A stretch of 64,000 nt of DNA from Bacteroidota bacterium (GTDB lineage: Bacteria > Bacteroidota > Ignavibacteria > UBA10030 > UBA8401), in the NCBI GenBank assembly GCA_021796215.1, contig JAJYOK010000003.1, positions 1 through 64,000 on the forward strand, in the 5' to 3' direction. Position 1 is the stretch's first letter, and every line of letters starts with the position of its first letter. A program made the translations under genes and the position numbers. Positions 57,254-64,000 of this stretch are shown one piece after another. Below the pieces are notes generated by a model. The model was not told the DNA's origin. It made no database searches and saw nothing but the letters and a program-made list of their open reading frames with translations.

Positions 57254-57282
57254 TTGACTTACCCTGCCGATTTCATTATATT
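57254..57282 (+). promoter_or_regulatory. Promoter of the initiator tRNA gene
   Basis: TTGACT (57254-57259), a 17-base spacer and TATATT (57277-57282) lie 14 bases before the tRNA. The layout is the same as the rRNA promoter. Confidence 0.8.
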
Positions 57283-57295
57283 AATAGACATTCAT

Positions 57296-57368
<73 letters not shown>

Positions 57369-57374
57369 CAAAAA

Positions 57375-57403
57375 AAGCCTCTGAAATTAGTCAGAGGCTT
57401 TTT
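57375..57403 (+). terminator. Rho-independent terminator after tRNA-fMet
   Basis: GCCTCTGA at 57377-57384 pairs with TCAGAGGC at 57391-57398 around AATTAG, followed by TTTTT and preceded by a run of A. It can work on both strands and so may also serve the serine hydrolase gene on the minus strand. Confidence 0.92.
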
Positions 57404-57431
57404 CATTTTTGTGCGATAGTGAACAACAATT

Positions 57432-58373
57432 TTATTTCTCTTTGTTTTCTTTCCGAATCAAATCGTACACTTTGCTTGAAAGCTCTTTCATTTTCGGCCG
57501 AGCCAAATCTTCTTCAACGGGCAGAAAACATGCAATGACGTACCGTACAGTTCCGTCGTCAACAATTCCAACATCATTCGTCCAATAAGAATACCATCCG
57601 GTTTTATGATAGAACATGACATTGGCAGGAAGTCCGGTTGATAATTTCGTCGTGTCGAGTTGTCTTCCAAGCAACGCTTTCATCTGCATACTGACCCACG
57701 GATTCACCAATTGATTGGTATAAATACGGTACATAAAATCTGCGGCGTGGAGCGCACACGTTTCTGTCCCGCGGATTGCTGCATAGCCGGAATCTTCGTA
57801 CGCGCGGCCTAAAAATTTTCGTGTCACTTCGCTTCCGTTCCAACCATACTTGTGAATAAGAGCATTGATATTTTCTCTCCGTGCCAGATCAATCAAACAA
57901 TTTGCCGCTGAATTGTCACTGCGGGTGATCATCAAATCGAGCAAATAATTGACCGTGACGGTATCGCCGTTCTTCAAAAGCGGGCGCGGATCCCACGCAA
58001 GCTCAGGCGATTTATCAACATCGTTCGGCGATTTGACAATGAACGGGCTTGTCAAAAAATATTTTCCTTGCGAAACCTGATCAAGCACTTCTGCCGCCAC
58101 ATACATTTTATAAACCGACGCCGGGTAAATAAAATTATCGAAATGAACGCCGCCTAAGCGGGGCGTGCCGCCGGTAAAGTCAACGACGGCAAACGAAATC
58201 TGTTCTATTCCGTCTTCGCCAACATCGAAATCTTTATCCAAGCCGAGATCTGCAACAATATTCTGAAGCTTGGCTGACAACGTGCTGTCAACGTTAAAGT
58301 ATGCGGGAATAGTGACGTTTTGTGAGTAGGAAAGAAACGGCACGGCAAGGCACAACAACAAAATTCTTTTCAT
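57432..58373 (-). CDS. Class A beta-lactamase-like serine hydrolase
   Basis: The 313-residue protein has a signal peptide (ILLLCLAVPFLSYSQ) and the three penicillin-interacting motifs: S86-V-Y-K89, S152-D-N154 and K257-T-G259. These fit the class A beta-lactamase superfamily. Whether it hydrolyses beta-lactams or cell-wall peptides is open; the E166-loop glutamate is not obvious. It would act in the periplasm. Confidence 0.85.
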   Translation of the reverse strand: MKRILLLCLAVPFLSYSQNVTIPAYFNVDSTLSAKLQNIVADLGLDKDFDVGEDGIEQISFAVVDFTGGTPRLGGVHFDNFIYPASVYKMYVAAEVLDQVSQGKYFLTSPFIVKSPNDVDKSPELAWDPRPLLKNGDTVTVNYLLDLMITRSDNSAANCLIDLARRENINALIHKYGWNGSEVTRKFLGRAYEDSGYAAIRGTETCALHAADFMYRIYTNQLVNPWVSMQMKALLGRQLDTTKLSTGLPANVMFYHKTGWYSYWTNDVGIVDDGTVRYVIACFLPVEEDLARPKMKELSSKVYDLIRKENKEK

Positions 58374-58381
58374 TTTTTATT

Positions 58382-58428
58382 CTCTTAGCTATTAAGAGAT
58401 GGATTCCGCCTTAGAGGTGGAATCCATC
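58382..58428. repeat. Pair of adjoining hairpins
   Basis: CTCTTA-GCTAT-TAAGAG at 58382-58398 is followed by a longer stem, GATGGATTCC(G)CCT-TAG-AGG(T)GGAATCCATC, at 58398-58428. No T run follows on either strand. It is of the same general kind as other palindromes in the window and separates the hydrolase and PLP-enzyme genes. Confidence 0.65.
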
Positions 58429-58460
58429 TTCTGTTTCTTGTTGTATTTTTCGAAGACGCA

Positions 58461-59663
58461 TTAAATTTTCTTCAACGCTTGTTCGAAATCGGCGATCAAA
58501 TCTCCGATGCCTTCAACACCGACAGAAATACGAATCATACCGGGCGTAACGCCGTGATTGTCCAATTCTTTCTTTGACATGTGAACGTGTGAAGAATAAA
58601 CGGGAATGCTGACAAGCGTTTCAACACCGCCGAGCGACATTGCATTCACGGCAATGGCAAGCGAATCGCACACTTTTACCGCCGCTTTTACACCGCCTCT
58701 CACTTCAATCGTCACCATTCCGCCGAATCCTGACATTTGTTTGCGCGCCAGTTCATATTGCGGATGCGATTTGAGTCCGGGATAAATCGCCCGAAGAACT
58801 TTCGGATGTTTTTCTAATCGCGCTGCCAGCGCGAACGCGTTTTCGTTCTGACGCTCAACACGCAACTCAAAAGTTTTGAGACTGCGGAAAAGTAAATATG
58901 CCATGAACGGATCAGCACAGCCGCCGTAATACTTCGCAGAGGTTTTCACTTCCGAAATAATTTTTTCCGACGCAACAACAACACCGGCAAGAATATCGCT
59001 GTGCCCGCCAAGATATTTTGTCGCGCTCTCAACAATGATGTCCACACCGAAACCGAACGGCTTTTGATTGAAACACGTTGCAAATGTATTGTCAATCATT
59101 GTGTAAATGTGCGTACGGAATTTCTTTTCCGCTTTCTTCACTTCATTCACCACCTGAGCGATGTCAACAAGCGCAAGTGTGGGATTGGTTGGCGTTTCGA
59201 AATAAACAAGCCGGGTTTTAGGAGTGATAAGCCCAGCCAAATCAGAAAGCTTCGCCGGATTCATATACCTTACCCCAATATCGCTCTTCGGCAAAACGTC
59301 GCGGAAAAACCGGTACGTGCCTCCGTAAAGCGCGGGCGTGCTGATCAATTCTTCACCCGCATGAACGAACGAAAGAATTGCTGTTGAAATTGCCGCCATT
59401 CCTGAAGCAAAAAGCGCCGCCGCTTCCCCGTCTTCCATCAGCGCAATTTTCTCTTCTACATCATGCACCGTCGGATTATGGTAGCGCGTATACACATACA
59501 CCGACGGATCGCCGTTCGCGTAACGAATCGCATCGTCGGAATTTTTAAAACGGTACGTCGAAGTCTGGTAGATGGGAAGCGAAACGGGTCCCTGATACGG
59601 GTGAAGTTTTCTTCCGTGAATTGCTTTTGTGGAAAGAGAGAGTTTCTTCGGATCAATCGCCAT
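58461..59663 (-). CDS. Cys/Met metabolism PLP enzyme (cystathionine gamma-synthase/lyase type)
   Basis: The 400-residue protein has the family blocks Y-x-Y-T-R-Y-H-N-P-T near residue 53, A-A-L-F-A-S-G-M-A-A, D-N-T-F-A-T and E-S-A-T-K-Y-L-G-G-H with the PLP lysine. The C-terminus (L-G-G-V-E-T-L, H, I-R-I-S-V-G-V-E) is intact. It acts by gamma-replacement or gamma-elimination on sulfur amino acids; synthase, lyase and O-acetylhomoserine sulfhydrylase cannot be told apart here. It starts nine bases after the cysteine-desulfurase-like gene. Confidence 0.92.
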   Translation of the reverse strand: MAIDPKKLSLSTKAIHGRKLHPYQGPVSLPIYQTSTYRFKNSDDAIRYANGDPSVYVYTRYHNPTVHDVEEKIALMEDGEAAALFASGMAAISTAILSFVHAGEELISTPALYGGTYRFFRDVLPKSDIGVRYMNPAKLSDLAGLITPKTRLVYFETPTNPTLALVDIAQVVNEVKKAEKKFRTHIYTMIDNTFATCFNQKPFGFGVDIIVESATKYLGGHSDILAGVVVASEKIISEVKTSAKYYGGCADPFMAYLLFRSLKTFELRVERQNENAFALAARLEKHPKVLRAIYPGLKSHPQYELARKQMSGFGGMVTIEVRGGVKAAVKVCDSLAIAVNAMSLGGVETLVSIPVYSSHVHMSKKELDNHGVTPGMIRISVGVEGIGDLIADFEQALKKI

Positions 59664-59672
59664 TCGGTTTTC

Positions 59673-61145
59673 TCAGCTTAATTGAAAGTATTTTTCAAAT
59701 TTTTCTTCTACATCGTTGCGGTAATATTCGCCGCGCTCTTTGTTCAGCACATATCCTTCACGGAATTTCCCCTGTGCAATTGCCGCAAGCGCCTCAGCGA
59801 GAACGTCAACTTCTTCTGTGGTATTATAAATTCCAAAGCTCGCGCGGACAAATCCCGGAAGCGTTGAACGGTCACGGCGAAGAATGTGCTCTTCCATTTC
59901 CTTCGCTTCTTTTTCGTCAACATGGAGCAAACATTTCACGTACGGATGCGCGCAGAAACATCCGTTGCGCGTTCCGATTCCCCATTCATAACTGAGAATT
60001 GAGGCGACGAGTGCGTGCGGGAGGTCATTCACGTTGAATGTCAGCACGCCGAGCCGTTGAGCTGCAGTATTGGGATTTTTATCGCCATATAACACAACGC
60101 CGGAAATTTTTTCAAGCTTCTCCAGCGCATATTTCGTCAGCATTGCTTCGTGTTCGATAATCGCGTCCCAGCCGATGGATTGCACCACACGAATCGCTTG
60201 CGCCAGCGCAACCGCGCCGACAATATCCGGCGTGCCCGCTTCTTCTTTGTCGGGAAGGTCAGTCCAATACGCATCTTCCAGATTCACAATATCAACAGTT
60301 CCGCCGCCGACATATTCGGGATCGCCCTGTTCGAATATTTTTCTTCGTCCCACAAGCACACCGACACCGAACGGTGCGTACATCTTGTGAGCTGATAAGG
60401 CAAGATAATCAATGTCGCCTTTGGCGCCGTGTTTCATCTGCTCGGCATCGTCTTTCGCCTTCATATCAATCGGACGGTGCGGCGCAAGCTGAGCCGCGTC
60501 AACGAGAATTTGAGCGCCAACGTGATGCGCCCAGCGCGCGTATGTGTGAACCGGGTTGATGATGCCGGTAACATTCGAAGCGCCGCTGACGGCAACAAGC
60601 TTTACTTTCGAGCCATACTGTGCGAGCTTCTTTTGAAAATCTTCCTCGTCAATTCTTCCATCCGGAGTAACATCAATGTGAACGACGTGCGCAACTTTAC
60701 GCCACGGCAATTCGTTGGAATGATGTTCCATCACCGAAGTCAACACGATATCGCCGCGCTTGAACGGAAACCGGTGGGCAAGTTTGTTGATTGCCTCTGT
60801 CGTATTCTTACAGAAAAGAACAACGCTGTCGGAAAGATCAGCGTGAACAAAATCCGCAATAATATCCCGCGCTTCTTCAAAGACCCATGATGATAGTTTG
60901 GATTTGAATCCTGTGCCGCGATGAACGTTGCTGTACCACCGGAGAAAATCATTGACTTTATCGGTGATAAGCGAAATCGTCGGCGTGCTGGCGGCGTTAT
61001 CAAGATTAATGTACGGACGGTGTGAACCGTCAAGCAGCGGCACCGGCTCATCAATGCCGACGACATACTTGCGGATATCGTGAATAGACAGGCTGCCGTT
61101 CATTTTCTCCGCAGGCGGTGCGTTCTTCACACTAAATATTGTCAT
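59673..61145 (-). CDS. Class V aminotransferase / cysteine desulfurase-like protein
   Basis: The ATG at 61145 with AAAGGAAG upstream is preferred over a longer frame, giving 490 residues. The NifS/SufS-like features are Y-I-N-L-D-N-A-A-S-T-P-T, V-M-E-H-H-S-N-E-L-P-W, S-G-A-S-N-V-T-G, V-D-A-A-Q-L-A-P-H and S-A-H-K-M-Y-A-P-F-G with the PLP lysine. R-N-G-C-F-C-A-H-P near residue 400 may provide the active cysteine. At about 490 residues it is longer than SufS (about 400), with an N-terminal extension and a longer C-terminus. It may release sulfur from cysteine or act on a related substrate. Confidence 0.88.
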   Translation of the reverse strand: MTIFSVKNAPPAEKMNGSLSIHDIRKYVVGIDEPVPLLDGSHRPYINLDNAASTPTISLITDKVNDFLRWYSNVHRGTGFKSKLSSWVFEEARDIIADFVHADLSDSVVLFCKNTTEAINKLAHRFPFKRGDIVLTSVMEHHSNELPWRKVAHVVHIDVTPDGRIDEEDFQKKLAQYGSKVKLVAVSGASNVTGIINPVHTYARWAHHVGAQILVDAAQLAPHRPIDMKAKDDAEQMKHGAKGDIDYLALSAHKMYAPFGVGVLVGRRKIFEQGDPEYVGGGTVDIVNLEDAYWTDLPDKEEAGTPDIVGAVALAQAIRVVQSIGWDAIIEHEAMLTKYALEKLEKISGVVLYGDKNPNTAAQRLGVLTFNVNDLPHALVASILSYEWGIGTRNGCFCAHPYVKCLLHVDEKEAKEMEEHILRRDRSTLPGFVRASFGIYNTTEEVDVLAEALAAIAQGKFREGYVLNKERGEYYRNDVEEKFEKYFQLS

Positions 61146-61240
61146 GAAGTTCTTCCTTTCAACATTAAATTGCTTATCAAGAAGGTACAAGATTACGCAA
61201 GGAAGTTCAAGCAATTGTAAGCCGAATTCCCAATCCGGCT

Positions 61241-61259
61241 GGCGAGATGGAATCTCGCC
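61241..61259. repeat. Perfect palindrome at the start of the M1 peptidase frame
   Basis: GGCGAGAT pairs with ATCTCGCC around GGA. The first ATG of the long reading frame (61247) lies inside it, which suggests that this ATG is not the true start. Confidence 0.7.
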
Positions 61260-61294
61260 CTACATTCTTGATTCTCTTTCACAAAGTGGGTACA

Positions 61295-63256
61295 ATGAAT
61301 TCATATTTTATGACTTCTTGCTTTGTCATCGTACTTGTGCGGCTAAGCCTTGTCAAGGTTCGGAACTTTGACAAGGCGGGCTTTCGATTTAATATAGTAT
61401 GTGTACTTCTATTAACTGCTGTTTCGTACAGCAGTGCGCAGATTCACAGCGAAGCAAGCAAATGGTTCGATGTCACATACTACCAGCTTAGACTGAACGT
61501 AGAGACTTCTCCCCAATCGCTCGAAGGAGATGTGACAGTAACCGGAATCTGTACCGCCGACAGCGCTTCTCAACTCACGCTCGACCTGATGAACACCATG
61601 CACATTGATTCGGTGATCATGAACGGTGCGCAAACGCCGTTTATTCAATATGCAAGCTCATTTTCTATTACACTTGACCGGACGTACCGGCGCGGAGAAA
61701 AAATTTCTGCAGAAATTTATTATAGAGGAAGTCCGGTTGCAACGGGTTTCGGCAGTTTTGTCTTCAGCTCACACAACGGCGTTCCGTGGGTTTGGACTCT
61801 TTCCGAACCATACGGCGCACACGATTGGTGGCCCTGCAAAGACGATCCCGGCGACAAAGCAGATTCCGCCGACATCATTGTGACGTGCGATTCAAATCTT
61901 GTCGCCGGTTCGGAAGGAATTCTCGTGTCCGAAACAACTGCCAGTGCGAAAAAAACATATCATTGGCAAGAGCGATACCCAATCGCTTCGTATCTCATCT
62001 CGCTTGCCATTACCAATTACGCCCGCTTTTCAAATTGGTTCCGTTACTCAGCGAACGATTCAATGGAGATTCAGAATTTCGTTCTGCCGGAACATGAAGT
62101 GAATGCAAGAGCAGAACTTCCTTCAATGGTTGACATGCTTTCTATCTATTCTGAATTGTACGGGCTGTATCCGTTCATCAAAGAAAAATACGGCGTGGCG
62201 GAATTCGGAAGCGGCGGAATGGAACACCAAACGCTGACATCTATCGGAACAACGACCGACGGCACGTTCGATGAAGAAACGCTTGCTCACGAGATGGCGC
62301 ATCAGTGGTTCGGTGATATGATCACCTGCCGCACGTGGTCAGACCTGTGGTTGAACGAAGGATTCGCTGTGTACTCGGTGGCACTATTTCGTGAAAAAAA
62401 ATACGGAATGGACGCATACTGGAATTTCATCCGCGCACAACTGACGGCGGCGCTCACCGCGTCGGGGCGCATCGGAGTTCCGGATACATCGAGCGCACGG
62501 ACTCTTTTTAACAATCCGCTGATCTATGAAAAGGGGGCGCTGGTGCTTCACATGCTTCGTCATGTTTTGGGAGACAGTGTTTTCTTCCGCGCAATATATG
62601 AATACGCGCAGAATTCTTCGCTGAGGTACGCAACGGCATCAACACACGATTTTGAATCAGCGTGCGAAAAGGTTTCCGGGAAAAACCTCAGTTATTTTTT
62701 TGATGAATGGATTTACGGAGAGAATTATCCGCGCTACTTATATTCCTGGTCGCAGCACAACGGCATTGTGGAAATAACACTGAAGCAATTTGGAGGAACA
62801 AATCCCGTTTTCTTCACCATGCCCGTTGATATTCGTTTTAGCGGAGAAAACTGGGATACAACAGTAACCGTGTTCAATGATTCGTTACAACAAACATTTA
62901 CTGTGGGCGTGCCGCGAACAATAACATCGGCGGCAATTGATCCGGACGGATGGATGATGAAGGGAGTTCTTGCGAGCAGCGATATTCCTCCAGCAGTTTT
63001 TTCGTTGAGCCAGAATTTCCCGAACCCGTTCAACCCAAAAACAACTATCAATTATCAATTACCAATGGCTGCATTTGTAACGTTGAAAGTGTTTGATGCG
63101 CTTGGAAGAGAGATTGCAACACTCGTGAATGAAAAGCAGCGTGCCGGAACGTACAGCGCAGAATGGGATGCATCCCGCGCGGCTTCCGGCATTTATTTTT
63201 ACCGGCTTCAGGCGGGAACGTTCAGTGCAACAAAGAAAATGGCGCTGATACGATAA
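61295..63256 (+). CDS. Secreted M1-family aminopeptidase with type IX sorting domain
   Basis: The open frame begins at 61247. I take the ATG at 61295 as more likely, but the true start is unsure because a palindrome is inserted in the N-terminal region. Numbering from 61247, a hydrophobic signal core (F-N-I-V-C-V-L-L-L-T-A-V) lies at 48-60, F-G-S-G-G-M-E-H-Q at 320-328 corresponds to GAMEN, the zinc site is H348-E-M-A-H352 with E371, and the type IX domain runs from about 585 (L-S-Q-N-F-P-N-P-F-N-P, V-F-D-A-L-G-R-E-I, S-G-I-Y-F-Y-R). It should cleave N-terminal residues of peptides outside the cell. Confidence 0.9.
   Translation: MNSYFMTSCFVIVLVRLSLVKVRNFDKAGFRFNIVCVLLLTAVSYSSAQIHSEASKWFDVTYYQLRLNVETSPQSLEGDVTVTGICTADSASQLTLDLMNTMHIDSVIMNGAQTPFIQYASSFSITLDRTYRRGEKISAEIYYRGSPVATGFGSFVFSSHNGVPWVWTLSEPYGAHDWWPCKDDPGDKADSADIIVTCDSNLVAGSEGILVSETTASAKKTYHWQERYPIASYLISLAITNYARFSNWFRYSANDSMEIQNFVLPEHEVNARAELPSMVDMLSIYSELYGLYPFIKEKYGVAEFGSGGMEHQTLTSIGTTTDGTFDEETLAHEMAHQWFGDMITCRTWSDLWLNEGFAVYSVALFREKKYGMDAYWNFIRAQLTAALTASGRIGVPDTSSARTLFNNPLIYEKGALVLHMLRHVLGDSVFFRAIYEYAQNSSLRYATASTHDFESACEKVSGKNLSYFFDEWIYGENYPRYLYSWSQHNGIVEITLKQFGGTNPVFFTMPVDIRFSGENWDTTVTVFNDSLQQTFTVGVPRTITSAAIDPDGWMMKGVLASSDIPPAVFSLSQNFPNPFNPKTTINYQLPMAAFVTLKVFDALGREIATLVNEKQRAGTYSAEWDASRAASGIYFYRLQAGTFSATKKMALIR
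61347..61377. repeat. In-frame palindrome within the M1 peptidase N-terminus
   Basis: GCCTTGTCAA at 61347-61356 and TTGACAAGGC at 61368-61377 form a perfect 10-bp stem with an 11-base loop. It is translated as S-L-V-K-V-R-N-F-D-K-A just before the signal-peptide core. Confidence 0.8.
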
Positions 63257-63281
63257 ACTCGGTTTGACGGAACTTATACTA

Positions 63282-63983
63282 TCACACGCTTGGTGAAGGA
63301 TTGGTTACTAATCGGTAGCCGACGCGCGATTCGGTAAGGATGTGTTTCGGCTGGGCGGGATTCTCTTCAAGCTTTTTCCGCAACTGACCAATGTAGATGC
63401 GAAGATACTGGGTTTCTTCAGAATAATTTTTACCCCACACCTGCTCAAGAATATAGTGATGAGTCAGCACTTTATCAGCGTTGCGGACAAGAAGAGCAAG
63501 GAGCGAATATTCCAGCGAGGTCAGCTTGACATCGTCGCCGGATTTCGTCACGGTTCGCGCGGCAAGATTCACCACAACATCGCCGAATGTAACAACGGAA
63601 TCTTTTGGCGCCGTTTCGTGATGGCGGAGCGCTGAGCGGATCCGCGCCAGCAGTTCGAACGGGCGGAACGGTTTGATGCAGTAATCGTCTGCGCCTGCAT
63701 CGAGCAGCGAGGCGATTTCCTGCTCGGTATCGCGGACAGAAAGCACAATGATCGGTCCGTCGTACCATTCACGAAGCCGCCGCACGACTTCGCTTCCGTC
63801 AACATCGGGAAGCCCGAGATCGGTAATGATCAAATTCGGCCTGCGCATTGCTGCTTCCCGCATTCCTTCTTCTCCCGTCGCCGCCGAAATCACCCCGTAT
63901 TCATTCGACGAAAGTGTCACGTCAAGCAAACGCCTGATCTGCTGTTCGTCATCAATGACAAGGATAGTCGGCTGAAAGCTCAT
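63282..63983 (-). CDS. kdpE: KdpE-like OmpR-family response regulator
   Basis: The 233-residue protein has a receiver domain (I-D-D-E with acidic residues at 11-12, phosphorylated D near 55 in I-I-T-D-L-G-L-P-D-V-D-G, L-S-V and K-P-F) and a winged-helix output domain. The C-terminus (Y-L-R-I-Y-I-G-Q-L-R-K-K-L-E, then T-E-S-R-V-G-Y-R) closely follows KdpE, which controls the high-affinity K+ ATPase. The few bases before its start look like the end of a sensor kinase gene with an ATGA overlap. No kdpFABC genes are in the window. Confidence 0.87.
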   Translation of the reverse strand: MSFQPTILVIDDEQQIRRLLDVTLSSNEYGVISAATGEEGMREAAMRRPNLIITDLGLPDVDGSEVVRRLREWYDGPIIVLSVRDTEQEIASLLDAGADDYCIKPFRPFELLARIRSALRHHETAPKDSVVTFGDVVVNLAARTVTKSGDDVKLTSLEYSLLALLVRNADKVLTHHYILEQVWGKNYSEETQYLRIYIGQLRKKLEENPAQPKHILTESRVGYRLVTNPSPSV

Positions 63984-64000
63984 GCTTCGGATTCGAAAAG
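63980..64000 (-). CDS. Probable 3' end of the partner sensor kinase gene (KdpD-like)
   Basis: A frame entering from beyond the window reads L-F-E-S-E-A and stops with TGA overlapping the kdpE ATG by four bases. This is the coupling usual for kdpD-kdpE. Only six codons are visible, so identity is inferred from position. Confidence 0.4.
   Translation of the reverse strand, partial: LFESEA

Noticed and set aside
58382-58428. Rho-independent terminator between hydrolase and PLP enzyme
   Set aside because: The stem is long but no T run follows on either strand, so I list it only as a repeat.
59664-61240. SAM or other riboswitch ahead of the sulfur-metabolism genes
   Set aside because: The gap between the two PLP genes is nine bases, and the sequence upstream of 61145 shows no conserved riboswitch pattern.

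Overview
The window looks like part of a chromosome from the Bacteroidota/Ignavibacteria branch of the FCB group. Two secreted proteins end in the NYPNPFN/NFPNPFNP type of type IX secretion sorting domain. There is a DUF5686/carboxypeptidase-regulatory-domain outer-membrane protein, a UpxY/NusG-like antiterminator ahead of a polysaccharide export operon, and many short palindromic repeats between genes. The 16S 3' end carries a normal anti-Shine-Dalgarno. Promoters of the rRNA operon and of the initiator tRNA are sigma70-like (TTGACA/T, 17 bases, TATATT). I could not run a database search, so the taxon is an inference.

Layout. Positions 1-175 hold the left end of an IS3-family element. From about 479 to 21611 every gene lies on the minus strand in one tightly packed, visibly AT-rich surface-polysaccharide cluster. 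Read in transcription order it runs: NeuB-family nonulosonate synthase, GNAT, TIM-barrel isomerase, CBS-aminotransferase fusion, CMP-sugar synthetase, two Gfo/Idh oxidoreductases, a polysialyltransferase-like protein, SGNH hydrolase, Wzx flippase, cupin, second DegT aminotransferase, GT4, Wzy-like polymerase, GT2, GT4, methyltransferase, remnants of a second WecG-type gene, an intact WecG-type transferase, an SDR epimerase and finally the initiating polyprenyl sugar-phosphate transferase. This is a near-complete Wzx/Wzy pathway for a polymer that probably contains a sialic-acid-like sugar.

From 22 to 30 kb is a plastic accessory zone. Two 473-bp direct repeats more than 99% identical flank a secreted beta-helix protein and a PIN toxin-antitoxin pair. 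The right-hand repeat is the 3' end of an ImmA/IrrE-type peptidase gene that follows a small acidic protein gene and a sigma-factor gene. The zone also holds a 160-bp tandem repeat, a 45-bp repeat, AT-rich arrays and several palindrome families.

From 30.4 to 36 kb lies a second polysaccharide operon (UpxY-like antiterminator, SLBB export protein, Wzz-like chain-length protein) interrupted by an AbiEii-type toxin pair. Then come L-2-hydroxyglutarate oxidase, a large type IX-secreted protein, and nucleotide-sugar genes (wbpA, fcl, gmd, rmd) that could supply UDP-GlcNAcA, GDP-L-fucose and GDP-D-rhamnose. The rRNA operon 16S-tRNA-Ile-tRNA-Ala-23S-5S occupies about 45.7-51.0 kb on the minus strand. 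The last 13 kb is ordinary housekeeping: DUF5686 protein, a phosphofructokinase with pyrophosphate-type signatures, SurE, UDP-GlcNAc 2-epimerase, initiator tRNA, a class A beta-lactamase-like hydrolase, two PLP enzymes of sulfur metabolism, an M1 peptidase and a KdpE-like response regulator.

Best candidates for something new: the sigma factor / small protein / ImmA-IrrE module with its duplicated 3' end and in-frame palindromic insert; and the nonulosonate cassette, which lacks NeuC/LegG and uses a CBS-aminotransferase fusion, a TIM-barrel isomerase and two Gfo/Idh enzymes instead.
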